52,630 nucleotides of DNA from Eubacteriaceae bacterium (GCA_910575665.1 CAJTFB010000029.1:1-52630); one strand, 5' to 3'; shown: positions 24,501 through 33,647, counted from the first letter of the stretch. Notes: generated from the sequence alone by a model not told the origin. Translations and numbers: made by a program.

Positions 24501-24917
24501 TCAGGTCCTCCGGATAAATTCAAACCGGCATTTTGGACAGGTGATCGCGATCTTTCCCCTTCCCTTAGGAACCCGGATGATCTGATGACATTTGGGGCAT
24601 CGGAACAATTTTTTGACCCCGTCCCTCTCTGTGAATTTCATTTTTAGATATTTAAAAAAATTCTTGACCCGGTTAAAAATCTGTAAAAATTTCTGGTTTT
24701 CCTGCTGCCTCTTATATATATTTCTCGAAAAGAACCGGAAAAAATAAGCCAACACAAACAGATAGCTCACTGGCGTCAACACCATCATGATCCTCGTTCC
24801 GCGAAAAAACATAGACAGTACCCATAAAACCAAGTAAGCCACAAAACAAAATATCCCCAGCTGGTCACTACCGTACCTTCCGTACATCATCCGCTGAAAT
24901 CTCTCCCTGAACCGCAT
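24501..24917 (-). CDS. Membrane protein with C-terminal zinc ribbon
   Basis: A 138-residue protein with two membrane helices (about residues 20-38, IFCFVAYLVLWVLSMFF, and 43-62, MMVLTPVSYLFVLAYFFRFF). A basic cytoplasmic linker leads to a zinc ribbon with Cys107, Cys110, Cys127 and Cys130 (CPKC-x16-CPKC). The ribbon could bind nucleic acid or protein. It is the first gene of the run that continues with DUF5685, the J-domain protein and a membrane protein; the 23-base gap to the next gene supports one operon. Confidence 0.75.
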   Translation of the reverse strand: MRFRERFQRMMYGRYGSDQLGIFCFVAYLVLWVLSMFFRGTRIMMVLTPVSYLFVLAYFFRFFSRNIYKRQQENQKFLQIFNRVKNFFKYLKMKFTERDGVKKLFRCPKCHQIIRVPKGRGKIAITCPKCRFEFIRRT

Positions 24918-25069
24918 GGCTCCATCTCCTTTATCAACTCTTTGGACAGGATGATAAAATAACTATCATCCCATCTTGCTGTATTAGTCCAATAACGCCG
25001 TCAAGCCAACTTGGCGCTGCACTAGTTATTATCCTACACTACATATATGAACATTCCATGACCGGACTA

Positions 25070-26002
25070 TTAATTTTCCTTATCCGATGATGGCTGCTCC
25101 TCTGGCAGAAGGTGAGGATTTACATGTACCATACAGTGTTTCACATCGGGGAACTGGTCCTCGATGCGGTCATGAACATTTTCTGCGATTTCATGCGCCT
25201 CAAAGAGAGTTATACTGCCGTCACAACCGATCTCAATATCCACATATACCTTATTCCCAAACATCCGGGTTTTCATATCATCGATGGCATGAACTCCTTC
25301 CATTGCCATGATCGCATGCCGCATCTGCTCCGTCAGCCGGGAATCACACGCCTCATCCGTCAGTTTTCCCACCGCATCCCGGAATATATCAAAAGCTGCT
25401 TTCAGAATAAATCCACAGATAATGATACTGGCGATGGGATCAAGTACCGGAAAACCAAGCTTTGCCCCCAAGATACCGACAAAACTACCGATGGATGACA
25501 GCGCATCCGACCGGTGGTGCCATGCATCGGCCTTCAGCGCCCCGGACCGAATCTGCTTTGCCGCCAAAATCGTATACCAGTACATCGCCTCTTTGGTCAC
25601 GATGGAAAAAATGGCGGCAGCCAGTGGAAGCAGCGTGGGGATGGCGATCTCCGAGGCTTCGCCCCGCCAGATCACCATAACCCCGCCATAACCAATGCCT
25701 ATGCCAGTTCCCGCGAGAATCACCGCCAGCAGGATTGCCGCCACACATTCCAGCCTCTCATGTCCATAGGGATGATTCTCATCGGATTCCTTCCCCGATA
25801 TCTTCACCCCGATAATGACAATGATCGTGCTAAACACATCCGAAGCGGAATGAACGGCATCGGAGATCATCGCTGTGGAATTTCCCAGAATTCCTGCCAG
25901 CATTTTGCCCAGGGACAAAATCACATTTACAAGTATACTGTTTTTGGATACTCTCATAGCGATCTGTTCACTGGTGCAGTTCTTAAATAGTCTCTCTTTC
26001 AT
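25070..26002 (-). CDS. Cation diffusion facilitator metal transporter
   Basis: A 310-residue metal/proton antiporter that would export divalent cations such as zinc, iron or manganese. The N-terminal six-helix domain carries the family signature SDAVHSASD (about residues 47-55) and the DENHPYGHERLE loop. The second metal-site helix has KADAWHHRSDALSS (about 155-168). A cytoplasmic C-terminal ferredoxin-like domain is present (VYVDIEIGCDGSITLFEAHEI). Metal choice cannot be fixed from sequence. Its start overlaps the end of the small membrane protein gene by 4 bases, so it belongs to the ruvAB transcript or its tail. Confidence 0.9.
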   Translation of the reverse strand: MKERLFKNCTSEQIAMRVSKNSILVNVILSLGKMLAGILGNSTAMISDAVHSASDVFSTIIVIIGVKISGKESDENHPYGHERLECVAAILLAVILAGTGIGIGYGGVMVIWRGEASEIAIPTLLPLAAAIFSIVTKEAMYWYTILAAKQIRSGALKADAWHHRSDALSSIGSFVGILGAKLGFPVLDPIASIIICGFILKAAFDIFRDAVGKLTDEACDSRLTEQMRHAIMAMEGVHAIDDMKTRMFGNKVYVDIEIGCDGSITLFEAHEIAENVHDRIEDQFPDVKHCMVHVNPHLLPEEQPSSDKEN

Positions 26003-26226
26003 TCCCTTTTCCCGTCTCTATTCTTTTCTTTATTATATTTTACGGTTTCATAAACGGATATGCCGATCCAAATCAAAATCAGGGCAAGAAAAATCCCATC
26101 CACCATCCGGTTATTCATCCGCAGCATAAAGAGTCGCATAAGATTCGCTGCTACCAGCACACCTGTGCACACCCAGCAGGATATCACCCCATTTTTTGGA
26201 TCTTTGACCGCACCTGTATTTGCCAT
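25999..26226 (-). CDS. Small two-helix membrane protein
   Basis: A 75-residue hypothetical protein with two hydrophobic segments (about 14-34 and 42-60, GIFLALILIWIGISVYE) and a charged tail KYNKEKNRDGKRE. I do not recognise it. It lies 15 bases after ruvB and overlaps the cation exporter by 4 bases (ATGA type), which supports that it is a real, translated gene in the same operon. It may be a helper of the transporter; this rests only on position. Confidence 0.6.
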   Translation of the reverse strand: MANTGAVKDPKNGVISCWVCTGVLVAANLMRLFMLRMNNRMVDGIFLALILIWIGISVYETVKYNKEKNRDGKRE

Positions 26227-26241
26227 GTTCCCACTTCCTCT

Positions 26242-27240
26242 CTACTTGTTGATCTCCAGCCCCAAATGCCCATAAGTCCGCTCTGTCACCACCCGTCCCC
26301 GCGGGGTTCTGGCAATAAATCCATTCTGGATCAGATAGGGTTCATAGACGTCTTCTATGGTTCCGCTGTCTTCCCCTATGCTTGCTGCCAGTGTATCCAG
26401 CCCCACCGGTCCACCGGCAAATTTTTCGATCATGGTCATCAAAATCTCCCGGTCCGTATTGTCCAGACCGAACTTATCAACCTCCAAAAGATCTAGGGCA
26501 AAATTGGCCACCTCCAACGTGATCCTGCCGTCGTACTTCACCTGGGCGAAATCTCTCACCCGCTTGAGAAGACGGTTGGCAAGCCGCGGCGTCCCCCGGG
26601 AACGCCTGGCGATCTCTAACGCCCCTTTGTCATCAATCTCTACCTGAAATACCGAGGCGGAACGCCGTACGATGGTAGTCAGCTCCTCCACGGTATAAAA
26701 CTCCAGCTTATTCACCACACCAAAACGGTCCCGCAGTGGTGCTGTGAGCATACCCGCCCGCGTCGTCGCCCCCACCAGCGTAAATCTTGGCAGATCCAAT
26801 CGGATGCTTCGTGCCGAAGCTCCTTTTCCGATGACGATATCGATCACGTAATCTTCCATCGCCGGATAGAGTACCTCCTCTACCTGCCGGTTCAGACGAT
26901 GGATCTCATCCACAAACAAAAGATCCCCTTCCTGCAAGTTATTGAGGATCGAGGCGATCTCTCCCGGCTTTTCGATGGCGGGACCAGAAGTAATCTTTAA
27001 GTTTACTCCCATCTCATTAGCAATGATCCCGGCAAGGGTAGTTTTCCCCAATCCCGGCGGGCCATACAGAAGTACATGGTCTAACGCTTCCTCTCTGGCT
27101 TTCGCCGCCTCAATAAAAATTTTCAGATTTTCCTTTGCCTTTGTCTGTCCGATATAATCACAGAGCAGCCTGGGGCGAAGGCTGTTTTCGATCTTATAAT
27201 CTTCTTCCATCACATCGGTGGAAATAACACGCTTCTCCAT
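26242..27240 (-). CDS. ruvB: Holliday junction branch migration helicase RuvB
   Basis: The hexameric AAA+ motor that drives branch migration of Holliday junctions with RuvA. The 332 residues have the initial [20 protein letters not shown] block, Walker [12 protein letters not shown] (about 60-70), Walker B and following FVDEIHRL, sensor 1 ATTRAG, and a C-terminal winged helix with [14 protein letters not shown]. Everything needed for activity is present. It follows ruvA by 9 bases, the usual ruvAB order. ruvC is not in the window, as in many Firmicutes. Confidence 0.96.
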   Translation of the reverse strand: MEKRVISTDVMEEDYKIENSLRPRLLCDYIGQTKAKENLKIFIEAAKAREEALDHVLLYGPPGLGKTTLAGIIANEMGVNLKITSGPAIEKPGEIASILNNLQEGDLLFVDEIHRLNRQVEEVLYPAMEDYVIDIVIGKGASARSIRLDLPRFTLVGATTRAGMLTAPLRDRFGVVNKLEFYTVEELTTIVRRSASVFQVEIDDKGALEIARRSRGTPRLANRLLKRVRDFAQVKYDGRITLEVANFALDLLEVDKFGLDNTDREILMTMIEKFAGGPVGLDTLAASIGEDSGTIEDVYEPYLIQNGFIARTPRGRVVTERTYGHLGLEINK

Positions 27241-27249
27241 ATGTGCCTC

Positions 27250-27861
27250 CTACAGATTTTTCAAACCAGCCCTTAATATGTCCTCCACCGTCATATCCGC
27301 CGTGATATCCACCTTTTTCACCGCTTTGACCGCTTCCGTACTGGTATAACCAAGTGCCACCAGCGCCTGGATGGCATCGTTGGCAGCCATTCCGCCATCA
27401 GAGACTCCTCCGGCCGCCTCTGCCTGTCCCTGATCCAGAACATGGGTAACAGCTTCCTCAAAGTCCATCTTATCCTTTAGCTCAAGGATAAGCTTACTAG
27501 CTGTCTTTGCCCCGATGCCTGGCGCTTTGGAAATGCTTTTCGCATCGTCGGCAAGAATGGCAAAACGCAGAGCATCCGCGTCCATCACAGAAAGAATACC
27601 GAGAGCTCCCTTGGGACCGATGCCGCTGACCGTAATAAGAAGTTTGAACATAGACAGTTCATCCCTGGTCAGAAAACCATACAGCTGGAGGGCATCTTCT
27701 CTCACATAAGTATAGGTATAGATCTTTACTTCATTTCCTGTCTGGGGAAGGCCGGAGACGACAGACAGCGGCACCATGATCTCAAAACCAATTCCGCCGT
27801 TTTCCACCACCACTATATTCTCTGACACGGTATCCAGTTTTCCTTTTATAAAATGTATCAT
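27250..27861 (-). CDS. ruvA: Holliday junction DNA-binding protein RuvA
   Basis: The tetrameric junction-binding partner of RuvB. The 203 residues comprise an N-terminal OB fold (MIHFIKGKLDTVSENIVVVE), two helix-hairpin-helix motifs (LLITVSGIGPKGALGIL and ISKAPGIGAKTASKLILELKDK) and a C-terminal RuvB-contact domain (ALVALGYTSTEAVKAVKKV). Normal length. It sits between the cardiolipin synthase gene (24 bases) and ruvB (9 bases). Confidence 0.96.
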   Translation of the reverse strand: MIHFIKGKLDTVSENIVVVENGGIGFEIMVPLSVVSGLPQTGNEVKIYTYTYVREDALQLYGFLTRDELSMFKLLITVSGIGPKGALGILSVMDADALRFAILADDAKSISKAPGIGAKTASKLILELKDKMDFEEAVTHVLDQGQAEAAGGVSDGGMAANDAIQALVALGYTSTEAVKAVKKVDITADMTVEDILRAGLKNL

Positions 27862-27885
27862 CTTCTCATCCTTTCCGCCATACCA

Positions 27886-29457
27886 TCATACAATTGTAGA
27901 AAACACTTTCAAAAGATGCTGAATCATCTTTATCTTAAATGGCCGGTTCTGCCATTCCTCATAAGAAATCTCCCGGCTCACCCCAAAGGTATGTGAAAAG
28001 TCTTCCATTATCTTTTTCAAGAAATCTTCGTCGTATACCCATACACCATTTTCATAATGAAGATAAAAGCTGCGGTAATCCATGTTGATCGTCCCCACCA
28101 CCGCACAATGTTCTGCCATCACCACTTTGGAGTGGATAAATCCTGGTAGATACTCATAAATACGTATCCCATGTTTTAAAAGTTCTCCGTAATTATACTC
28201 TGTAAGCCATTTGACATGCTTTTTATCTGGTATGCTGGGCGTGATAATCCTCACATCCACCCCCCGGCTCCTTGCCTCGATCAGGCTTCGTATCATCGTC
28301 TCTTCCAGGATCAGATAGGGCGTCATTATATACATAACCTTGCCGGCGTAATTGATCATCTGCTTATACACACTTCCCACAAAACTCTTTGTTCCCAGCG
28401 CCGGTCCGTCCCGCAGCACATGGCAATACATATCGGAAGCCGGAAAAATCTCCGTAGGGCGGTATTTTTCCACATCAATGGCAAGATCCGTCGTACATAC
28501 CGACCACATTTCCAGAAAGGTCACCGTCAGCCCCCATACGGCATCGCCCTGCACGCGGATACCGGCATCCTTCCAGATTCCAAAACGCTCGATAAGATTG
28601 GCGTACTCATCCGCCAAGTTAAACCCTCCGGTATACCCGATATTTCCATCGATGACCACGATTTTCTGGTGATCTCTGAAATTCATATACAACTTGCTGG
28701 CATATTTATGGATAGGGTTAAAGATCTCCACCTCAAAGCCTTCGGCACGAAGATCCGCTGCAAAATTTTTCCCCGTGCGGAACAAGGCTCCAAAATCGTC
28801 ATAGAGAAATTTAACCTCGACTCCCTCTTTAATCTTTCGCTGCAAAATCTCATGAATCTGATCCCAGATCGCACCCTCCGCCACGATAAAAAACTCGATA
28901 AAAATAAACTTTTGCGCTTTTTCTAGATCCTCGAACAGATCCTCAAAAGCCTCCTCGCCAAAGGCATAATATTCGGCAGAATTATTTTTAAAGAGAGGCG
29001 CCCCCATAGAGGTCATATACCGGGACATCCTTGAAGATACCGGATGCCTGGAGGCAAACTCTTCCGAAATCCGTTCATCCTGCACCAGCTGGTCATCGGT
29101 TCTCTTCATCCGTTCAGCAATGGCACGGTTTAATTTATTTTTCTTACCCACTTTTCCCCAGAGATTGAACATGATCAGACCAGAGATGGGAAATAAAAGA
29201 ATCACGCAGAGCCAGGAAAATTTATAGGAAAAATTGCGACTGTCATTGGTCAGTGCAAGTATTCCAATCATTCCAGAAATCTCAATCAAGATATAGAACT
29301 GCGTCGCGTAATCTCGAAACAAAAGCGGAATGATGATAATGATAGCAAACTGCAGCAAAACAAGGGCACCTACGATGCATGCCCGGAAAAATCCGCTCAG
29401 ACTGCTCTGCATTCTCCCCTTTAATTTTTTCAATCGTCCCTTTTGTCTGTTTACCAT
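27886..29457 (-). CDS. cls: Cardiolipin synthase
   Basis: A membrane phospholipase D-family enzyme that condenses two phosphatidylglycerols into cardiolipin and glycerol. The 523 residues have two or three N-terminal membrane helices (CIVGALVLLQFAIIIIIPLLF, ILIEISGMIGILALT, WLCVILLFPISGLIMF) and two HKD catalytic motifs. The first is FRDHQKIVVIDGNIGYTGG (about residue 265) and the second HSKVVMAEHCAVVGTINMD (about 440). ATG 29457 is chosen because GGGGAG lies 7 bases upstream; longer frames upstream lack this. It is the first gene of the cls-ruvA-ruvB-small protein-cation exporter run, divergent from the YprB-like gene. Confidence 0.92.
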   Translation of the reverse strand: MVNRQKGRLKKLKGRMQSSLSGFFRACIVGALVLLQFAIIIIIPLLFRDYATQFYILIEISGMIGILALTNDSRNFSYKFSWLCVILLFPISGLIMFNLWGKVGKKNKLNRAIAERMKRTDDQLVQDERISEEFASRHPVSSRMSRYMTSMGAPLFKNNSAEYYAFGEEAFEDLFEDLEKAQKFIFIEFFIVAEGAIWDQIHEILQRKIKEGVEVKFLYDDFGALFRTGKNFAADLRAEGFEVEIFNPIHKYASKLYMNFRDHQKIVVIDGNIGYTGGFNLADEYANLIERFGIWKDAGIRVQGDAVWGLTVTFLEMWSVCTTDLAIDVEKYRPTEIFPASDMYCHVLRDGPALGTKSFVGSVYKQMINYAGKVMYIMTPYLILEETMIRSLIEARSRGVDVRIITPSIPDKKHVKWLTEYNYGELLKHGIRIYEYLPGFIHSKVVMAEHCAVVGTINMDYRSFYLHYENGVWVYDEDFLKKIMEDFSHTFGVSREISYEEWQNRPFKIKMIQHLLKVFSTIV

Positions 29458-29551
29458 TTGTTTTCTCCCCATTTCTTCCTGGCTAGCCCGAAGACGCAGA
29501 ACGAAATAGGAGTTAAATCCACGCCACCTGGCCAATTACACTTATCACATA

Positions 29552-29580
29552 TCATAACACACTCGTATTTATTTTTCCAC
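29552..29580 (-). promoter_or_regulatory. Candidate promoter of cls-ruvAB
   Basis: On the minus strand TGGAAA (29575-29580) and TATGAT (29552-29557) with 17-bp spacing. The -10 is good and the -35 weak, about 95 bases upstream of the cls start. Confidence 0.45.
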
Positions 29581-29612
29581 GTTATTTTGCTATTTTTCTA
29601 AAACCTTGTAGT

Positions 29613-29641
29613 TTGACAGAGATTTTTGTCTATAGTACAAT
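29613..29641 (+). promoter_or_regulatory. Sigma-70/sigma-A promoter of the YprB-like gene
   Basis: TTGACA (29613-29618) and TACAAT (29636-29641) with 17-bp spacing, close to perfect consensus. Expected start of transcription is about 29648. Confidence 0.85.
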
Positions 29642-29646
29642 GGAAT

Positions 29647-29689
29647 GATACCAGGGGCACATTTATTGTGCGGTGCAATTCATGGTATC
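29647..29689 (+). promoter_or_regulatory. Hairpin at the 5' end of the yprB-like mRNA
   Basis: GATACCA (29647-29653) pairs with TGGTATC (29683-29689), enclosing a second stem GCACA/TGTGC (29657-29671). The stem begins at the predicted transcription start, about 60 bases ahead of the chosen start codon. It is either a 5' stabilising structure or an unrecognised regulatory leader. Confidence 0.5.
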
Positions 29690-29747
29690 AACTGAGGGCA
29701 AAATACTTTCACCCCCAGTATTACAAAACTTAAAAGGAAAAGAGCCT

Positions 29748-30869
29748 ATGCAGATCATAGATAGAACACTTCATTTACCAACAGAGTCTCTCGAATCTCT
29801 GGCACTATATACTCAGCAATCCATCGAGCACTTTTGCGTCTTTGATATTGAAACCACCGGTCTGTCCCCGAAGATCTCATCTCTATATCTCATCGGAGCA
29901 CTCTGGTACGACAGAGACCAAAAGCAATTCTGTATTCGTCAATGGTTTGCCGATGACTATATCAGCGAGGTAGATATTTTGCAGGCATTTGGACAATTTT
30001 TGGAACCCTTTACGCTTCTCGTGCACTACAATGGTTCCGGTTTTGATATCCCCTATATTGAAAAAAAATGCAGGGAACTGAACGTAGATATTCCTTTTCA
30101 TAAAATACAAAACTTGGACATCTACCGGGAAATCCGACGTCTCAAATCCCTTTTTCCCGCCCCTGACCTAAAACTTCCTACCGTAGAACGGCTGACAGGA
30201 TTTATGCGGAAAGACGTCCTGTCGGGCAGGGACTGTATTGACATCTATTCCCAATTTATGCAAAAAAAATACTTTCGAGACGAAGGAATGGAATCGGAAA
30301 AGCAAAAGCTCCTTCTCCACAATCTGGAGGATCTTATCGGCACACTATATTCCGCCCTGCTCCTAAACTACAAAAACCCCCGAAAGCTGCTACAGAGCGA
30401 AACGAAGATACAGATGCAGGTACAAAAGGATCATATATGCATAGCGATTCCTTCCCCCTGTCCCTTTTCCTTTCCCCTGAACTGGGAACCAGCTCCCTTT
30501 ACTGTCCACTGGGAGAGACAGGAGATCTCCATCCAGATCCCTCTGTACCACGGCACCTTATACCATTTTTTTAAGAATTATAAAGACTATTATTATCTCC
30601 CGGCAGAAGATACCGCCATCCACAAAAGTGTGGGCACCTATGTGGAAAAGGAATTTCGCCAGCCGGCAAAGGCATCCAACTGTTACACCAAAAAGGAGGG
30701 CACCTTCCTTCCTGTTCCTGTCAGCCTGGATCTGACCGACAATCAGCTGCTTCTATTCCGTGCCGGTTACCGGGAAAAACAGAGTTATGTGGTCTGGGAT
30801 GACAAAATCAGACAAGATGAGGCACTACTGCGGGATATTTTATGTGCGCTGCTGGAAAATCCGAGTTGA
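29748..30869 (+). CDS. YprB-like RNase H-fold exonuclease
   Basis: A 373-residue protein with a DEDD (DnaQ/RNase H-like) 3'-5' exonuclease domain over about residues 25-195. The motifs are CVFDIETTGLSP (first Asp and Glu), LVHYNGSGFDIPYIEKKC (second Asp) and VERLTGFMRKDVLSGRDCIDIYSQF near the third. It resembles B. subtilis YprB. The substrate, DNA or RNA, is not known. The C-terminal half has no recognised motif. ATG 29748 has AGGAAAAGAG upstream; an upstream frame from 29673 overlaps the leader hairpin. It is one of the few plus-strand genes and converges on an ABC permease gene with a 30-base overlap. Confidence 0.82.
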   Translation: MQIIDRTLHLPTESLESLALYTQQSIEHFCVFDIETTGLSPKISSLYLIGALWYDRDQKQFCIRQWFADDYISEVDILQAFGQFLEPFTLLVHYNGSGFDIPYIEKKCRELNVDIPFHKIQNLDIYREIRRLKSLFPAPDLKLPTVERLTGFMRKDVLSGRDCIDIYSQFMQKKYFRDEGMESEKQKLLLHNLEDLIGTLYSALLLNYKNPRKLLQSETKIQMQVQKDHICIAIPSPCPFSFPLNWEPAPFTVHWERQEISIQIPLYHGTLYHFFKNYKDYYYLPAEDTAIHKSVGTYVEKEFRQPAKASNCYTKKEGTFLPVPVSLDLTDNQLLLFRAGYREKQSYVVWDDKIRQDEALLRDILCALLENPS

Positions 30870-31460
30870 AAAGAGAGAAACCGTGATCATCAACACACCT
30901 GCTGCCAGCAGCCAGATCTTTGCCCTGAAATTACCCACAGTCATTGAGAACAGATAAAAACTTCCCAGTTTCGGTCCCATACCGATATTGAGTGCATAAT
31001 ACAAAAATGGCGGCATATATCCGATCACCGTATTCCCCGTCAGCGCGGAGGTCAGCATTCCCATGGAACCTAAGAATATAGCATTTGCCACGGTGCCAAA
31101 CACCAAAATAATTGTCACATCACTGCCCTGGGCCTGCATATACACAGTGAACAGACAGATCAATAAAATCACAACGACTACAGAATACAGCGTTCGGATC
31201 AAATATACTTTTCCTATGTTGCAATATTTGGAAGATACCAGATCATATATTTCCTCATTCTGCTCTGGCTGAAACACCGGAGTCAAAAGTACGATACCAA
31301 TCAAAGAAACAAACATCTCTAACGGCATAGCGGCAGAATTCAAGTCCAGATTGGCTGTCCCGATAAGCAGCGGCGTGATCAGACACAACATCACAGCAGC
31401 AGCAATGGACAAAAGGGAATTATGCCTTAGATTTTTTTTTGCGATTTCTAATGTTTCCAC
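30840..31460 (-). CDS. Small ABC exporter membrane subunit
   Basis: A 206-residue membrane protein with about six helices (LLSIAAAVMLCLITPLLIG, FVSLIGIVLLTPVF, VVVILLICLFTVYM, WLLAAGVLMITVSLF). It is the last gene of a three-gene ABC exporter unit and probably part of the membrane pore or an accessory subunit. The frame is open to 31487, but GTG 31460 has GGGGGG 7 bases upstream and is preferred; it starts 40 bases inside the preceding permease gene. The 3' end overlaps the convergent yprB-like gene by 30 bases. Confidence 0.72.
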   Translation of the reverse strand: METLEIAKKNLRHNSLLSIAAAVMLCLITPLLIGTANLDLNSAAMPLEMFVSLIGIVLLTPVFQPEQNEEIYDLVSSKYCNIGKVYLIRTLYSVVVVILLICLFTVYMQAQGSDVTIILVFGTVANAIFLGSMGMLTSALTGNTVIGYMPPFLYYALNIGMGPKLGSFYLFSMTVGNFRAKIWLLAAGVLMITVSLFSTRIFQQRT

Positions 31461-32631
31461 CAAATTTCCCCCTTCTTTTTGCTTCATAGATCAGAATTGT
31501 CAACAATACTAAAACCAAAGAGATTCCAACGATCAGGAACCTGTTCTGCAGGAGATCCTGAAAATGATCCAGGTAATCCTCTGTTCGAAACCAGGATTCC
31601 GCCCCGGCATTATGTCGAGGAGACAACCGAAACAGGGAATATCCAGAAGAAACTGTCTTGATTCCCAGGTTCACATCAAACATCCACCACAGTCCTTGTA
31701 CAGCAACTGCCGCTGGTGAGCCAGTCAGCTCTGTCAAAAACATACCGACAGCTGTGGAGATCATCACACTGGGCAACAGCCAGCCAAGGTCATATTTCAG
31801 CGGTGCCAGGTAATCCAGCTGCATTCCCTTAGAAACGCCCCACACCATCATATTGGACACATAAGATAGAATAAACACCGGGATCATAACTGCTACAACC
31901 AGCGCAAGAAACCGGATCAAAATCATTCTGGCAGCGGATATTTTTTTTGTATAGATCAACGCCTCCATCTTGGCGCGCCGGTCCTTCATGCACAGGATCA
32001 CCGCCAGAAATACCGGAAGAATGGACAGCACCATGACGCCCGCATAGTCGGAGAACAGACGGGCATATCCTCCGGTGACCTGGTCGGAACTTACCGCAAG
32101 TTCATACCTCTCTTTTGCCTCCTCATAGGTTAAGGGAACGGTTCCATATCCAGCCAGAGAATCCGGCGCATAGCTGGAGCCGCCGCCCAGGAGATCGTCT
32201 ACAAGCGCCATCCGCTCTTTGAATCGGGAATAATCCATGCCATCCCGCACCGCAGGATTTGACTTTTCTGAACCACTTTTCCCCAGAATCGTATCTTTTT
32301 GCTCTCCTGTGATCTCTGAGAGGATTTCAACGACTTTTCCCTGGTCATCTTCGCTAAGCTTGACATGTTTTACAAAGCCGATGGGATAGGTTGTATAATT
32401 GTTTTCACAGAACTCCATCCAAAGGCCGCTCAGCGCGGCGGGCATGATCATCTCCGGAATTTCCTCCTGCTTGAAACCGTAACTGCCGCCCGGCTGGGGC
32501 TCCTGCAGCAGATCTTCATGGAAACGGAATACACCCTGGGAGAACAGTGCCGTTACAATGGCGGCAACAAAGATCCAGTAGGGGATGGACTTGACTATTT
32601 TCTTTATTTCCCGCAGAAACAGCATTACCAC
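31420..32631 (-). CDS. ABC exporter permease (ABC-2 like)
   Basis: A 403-residue permease. It has one N-terminal helix (YWIFVAAIVTALFSQGVF), an extracytoplasmic region of about 150 residues, then five or more helices (VLSILPVFLAVILC, ILIRFLALVVAVMIPVFIL, LVLVLLTILIY). This resembles ABC-2-type subunits that export peptides, antibiotics or lipids. It lies downstream of the ATPase with a 7-base overlap and upstream of the small membrane subunit. Substrate unknown; the adjacent two-component system suggests an antimicrobial or envelope-stress response. Confidence 0.78.
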   Translation of the reverse strand: MVMLFLREIKKIVKSIPYWIFVAAIVTALFSQGVFRFHEDLLQEPQPGGSYGFKQEEIPEMIMPAALSGLWMEFCENNYTTYPIGFVKHVKLSEDDQGKVVEILSEITGEQKDTILGKSGSEKSNPAVRDGMDYSRFKERMALVDDLLGGGSSYAPDSLAGYGTVPLTYEEAKERYELAVSSDQVTGGYARLFSDYAGVMVLSILPVFLAVILCMKDRRAKMEALIYTKKISAARMILIRFLALVVAVMIPVFILSYVSNMMVWGVSKGMQLDYLAPLKYDLGWLLPSVMISTAVGMFLTELTGSPAAVAVQGLWWMFDVNLGIKTVSSGYSLFRLSPRHNAGAESWFRTEDYLDHFQDLLQNRFLIVGISLVLVLLTILIYEAKRRGKFGGNIRNRKKKSKA

Positions 32632-33533
32632 ACACCTCCCATCTCATCCTCAGTCAGAATATCCCGGAGACCGCTGCTATGCAGATAAAGCATATATGCG
32701 TCCTCAATATTGGGCTCACATACCTCTGCCCCAGACAGCAAATCATCCGCGATAAACCGGATATGAACCAGATTGCCCTGGGTGTGCATACTAGTGATAG
32801 AAAGCTGCCCTTTGAGCCGGGGAAGCTCCTCCCTGACAGCAGTCATGGTAAACACTCTTCCTTCTGCGGCCTGTAGAAGCGCATCTACCGTCCCATTATA
32901 GATAACCCTGCCTTCGTTAATAATCGCTATATCTTCACAGACGGCTTCTATATCCCCTACGATATGGGTAGACAATATAACAATCTTATCCTCTGCCAGC
33001 TCAGACAGTAAATTTCGAAAACGCACCCGCTCTTCTGGATCCAGCCCGGCAGTGGGTTCATCAACAATCAAAACCTTGGGGTCATTGAGCAAAGCCTGAG
33101 CGATTCCAAGCCTTCGCTTCATACCTCCAGAGAGCGCCTTCACTTTTTTCTTTCGGTGTTCGGTGAGATTCACCTTTTTCAGAAGCGCATCGATGCGTTC
33201 TTTTCTCTCGGTTTTGCTCAAACCCGAAAGGATCGCCAGGTAATCCATGGCCTCCCCCACATTCATCGTCGGGTACATAGAAAATTCCTGGGGCAGATAC
33301 CCGATGATTTTACGAATATCTCTGGCATTTTCAATGGGAACCCCACACACCACAATCTCCCCATCTCTCTTTTGAAGCAACGTTGCCAATGTCTTCATCA
33401 GCGTGGTTTTTCCAGCTCCGTTGCGCCCCAGCAGCCCAAACATGCCTGGATGGATCGAAAGATTTACATCATACAGCGCCTGTTTCTTTCCATAAAACTT
33501 ATTCAGGTTTTTGATCTCAATAGAATGATTCAT
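32625..33533 (-). CDS. ABC exporter ATP-binding protein
   Basis: A 302-residue cytoplasmic ATPase energising the two membrane proteins downstream. Walker A GLLGRNGAGKTTL is near residues 33-45, the Q-loop in IIGYLPQEFSMYP, signature ALSGGMKRR, Walker B KVLIVDEPTAGLDPEER, and H-loop LSTHIVGD. A C-terminal extension of about 80 residues follows, as in DrrA/CcmA-type exporters. ATG 33533 is preferred over the first ATG at 33566 because AAGGAG lies about 10 bases upstream. A candidate promoter lies at 33572-33600, and the two-component genes upstream are separated by a terminator. Confidence 0.9.
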   Translation of the reverse strand: MNHSIEIKNLNKFYGKKQALYDVNLSIHPGMFGLLGRNGAGKTTLMKTLATLLQKRDGEIVVCGVPIENARDIRKIIGYLPQEFSMYPTMNVGEAMDYLAILSGLSKTERKERIDALLKKVNLTEHRKKKVKALSGGMKRRLGIAQALLNDPKVLIVDEPTAGLDPEERVRFRNLLSELAEDKIVILSTHIVGDIEAVCEDIAIINEGRVIYNGTVDALLQAAEGRVFTMTAVREELPRLKGQLSITSMHTQGNLVHIRFIADDLLSGAEVCEPNIEDAYMLYLHSSGLRDILTEDEMGGVW

Positions 33534-33571
33534 TTGAACATACTCCTTTCTTCCGATGCGTCTCACATCTG

Positions 33572-33600
33572 ATATATATAGAATAAAAGGAGATTTTCAA
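33572..33600 (-). promoter_or_regulatory. Candidate promoter of the ABC exporter operon
   Basis: On the minus strand TTGAAA (33595-33600) and ATATAT (33572-33577) with 17-bp spacing, located between the upstream terminator and the ATPase gene. The run of TA bases allows alternative -10 registers. Confidence 0.5.
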
Positions 33601-33616
33601 CTTTTTGTCTACAAAG

Positions 33617-33647
33617 CAAAAAAACTTCCCAACATCGTCAGGAAGTT
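33617..33647 (-). terminator. Rho-independent terminator after the histidine kinase gene
   Basis: On the minus strand AACTTCC pairs with GGAAGTT around an 11-base loop, followed by TTTTTT (33617-33622). It separates the two-component genes from the ABC exporter operon. Confidence 0.8.

Noticed and set aside
13834-24501. GAGCTAGCTC palindrome at 13834 and again at about 24492
   Set aside because: A 10-base palindrome twice in this window is not convincing as a repeat family; surrounding sequences differ.
28216-28926. 236-codon plus-strand open frame
   Set aside because: It is antisense to the cardiolipin synthase catalytic region, with His/Arg-rich composition typical of a shadow frame.
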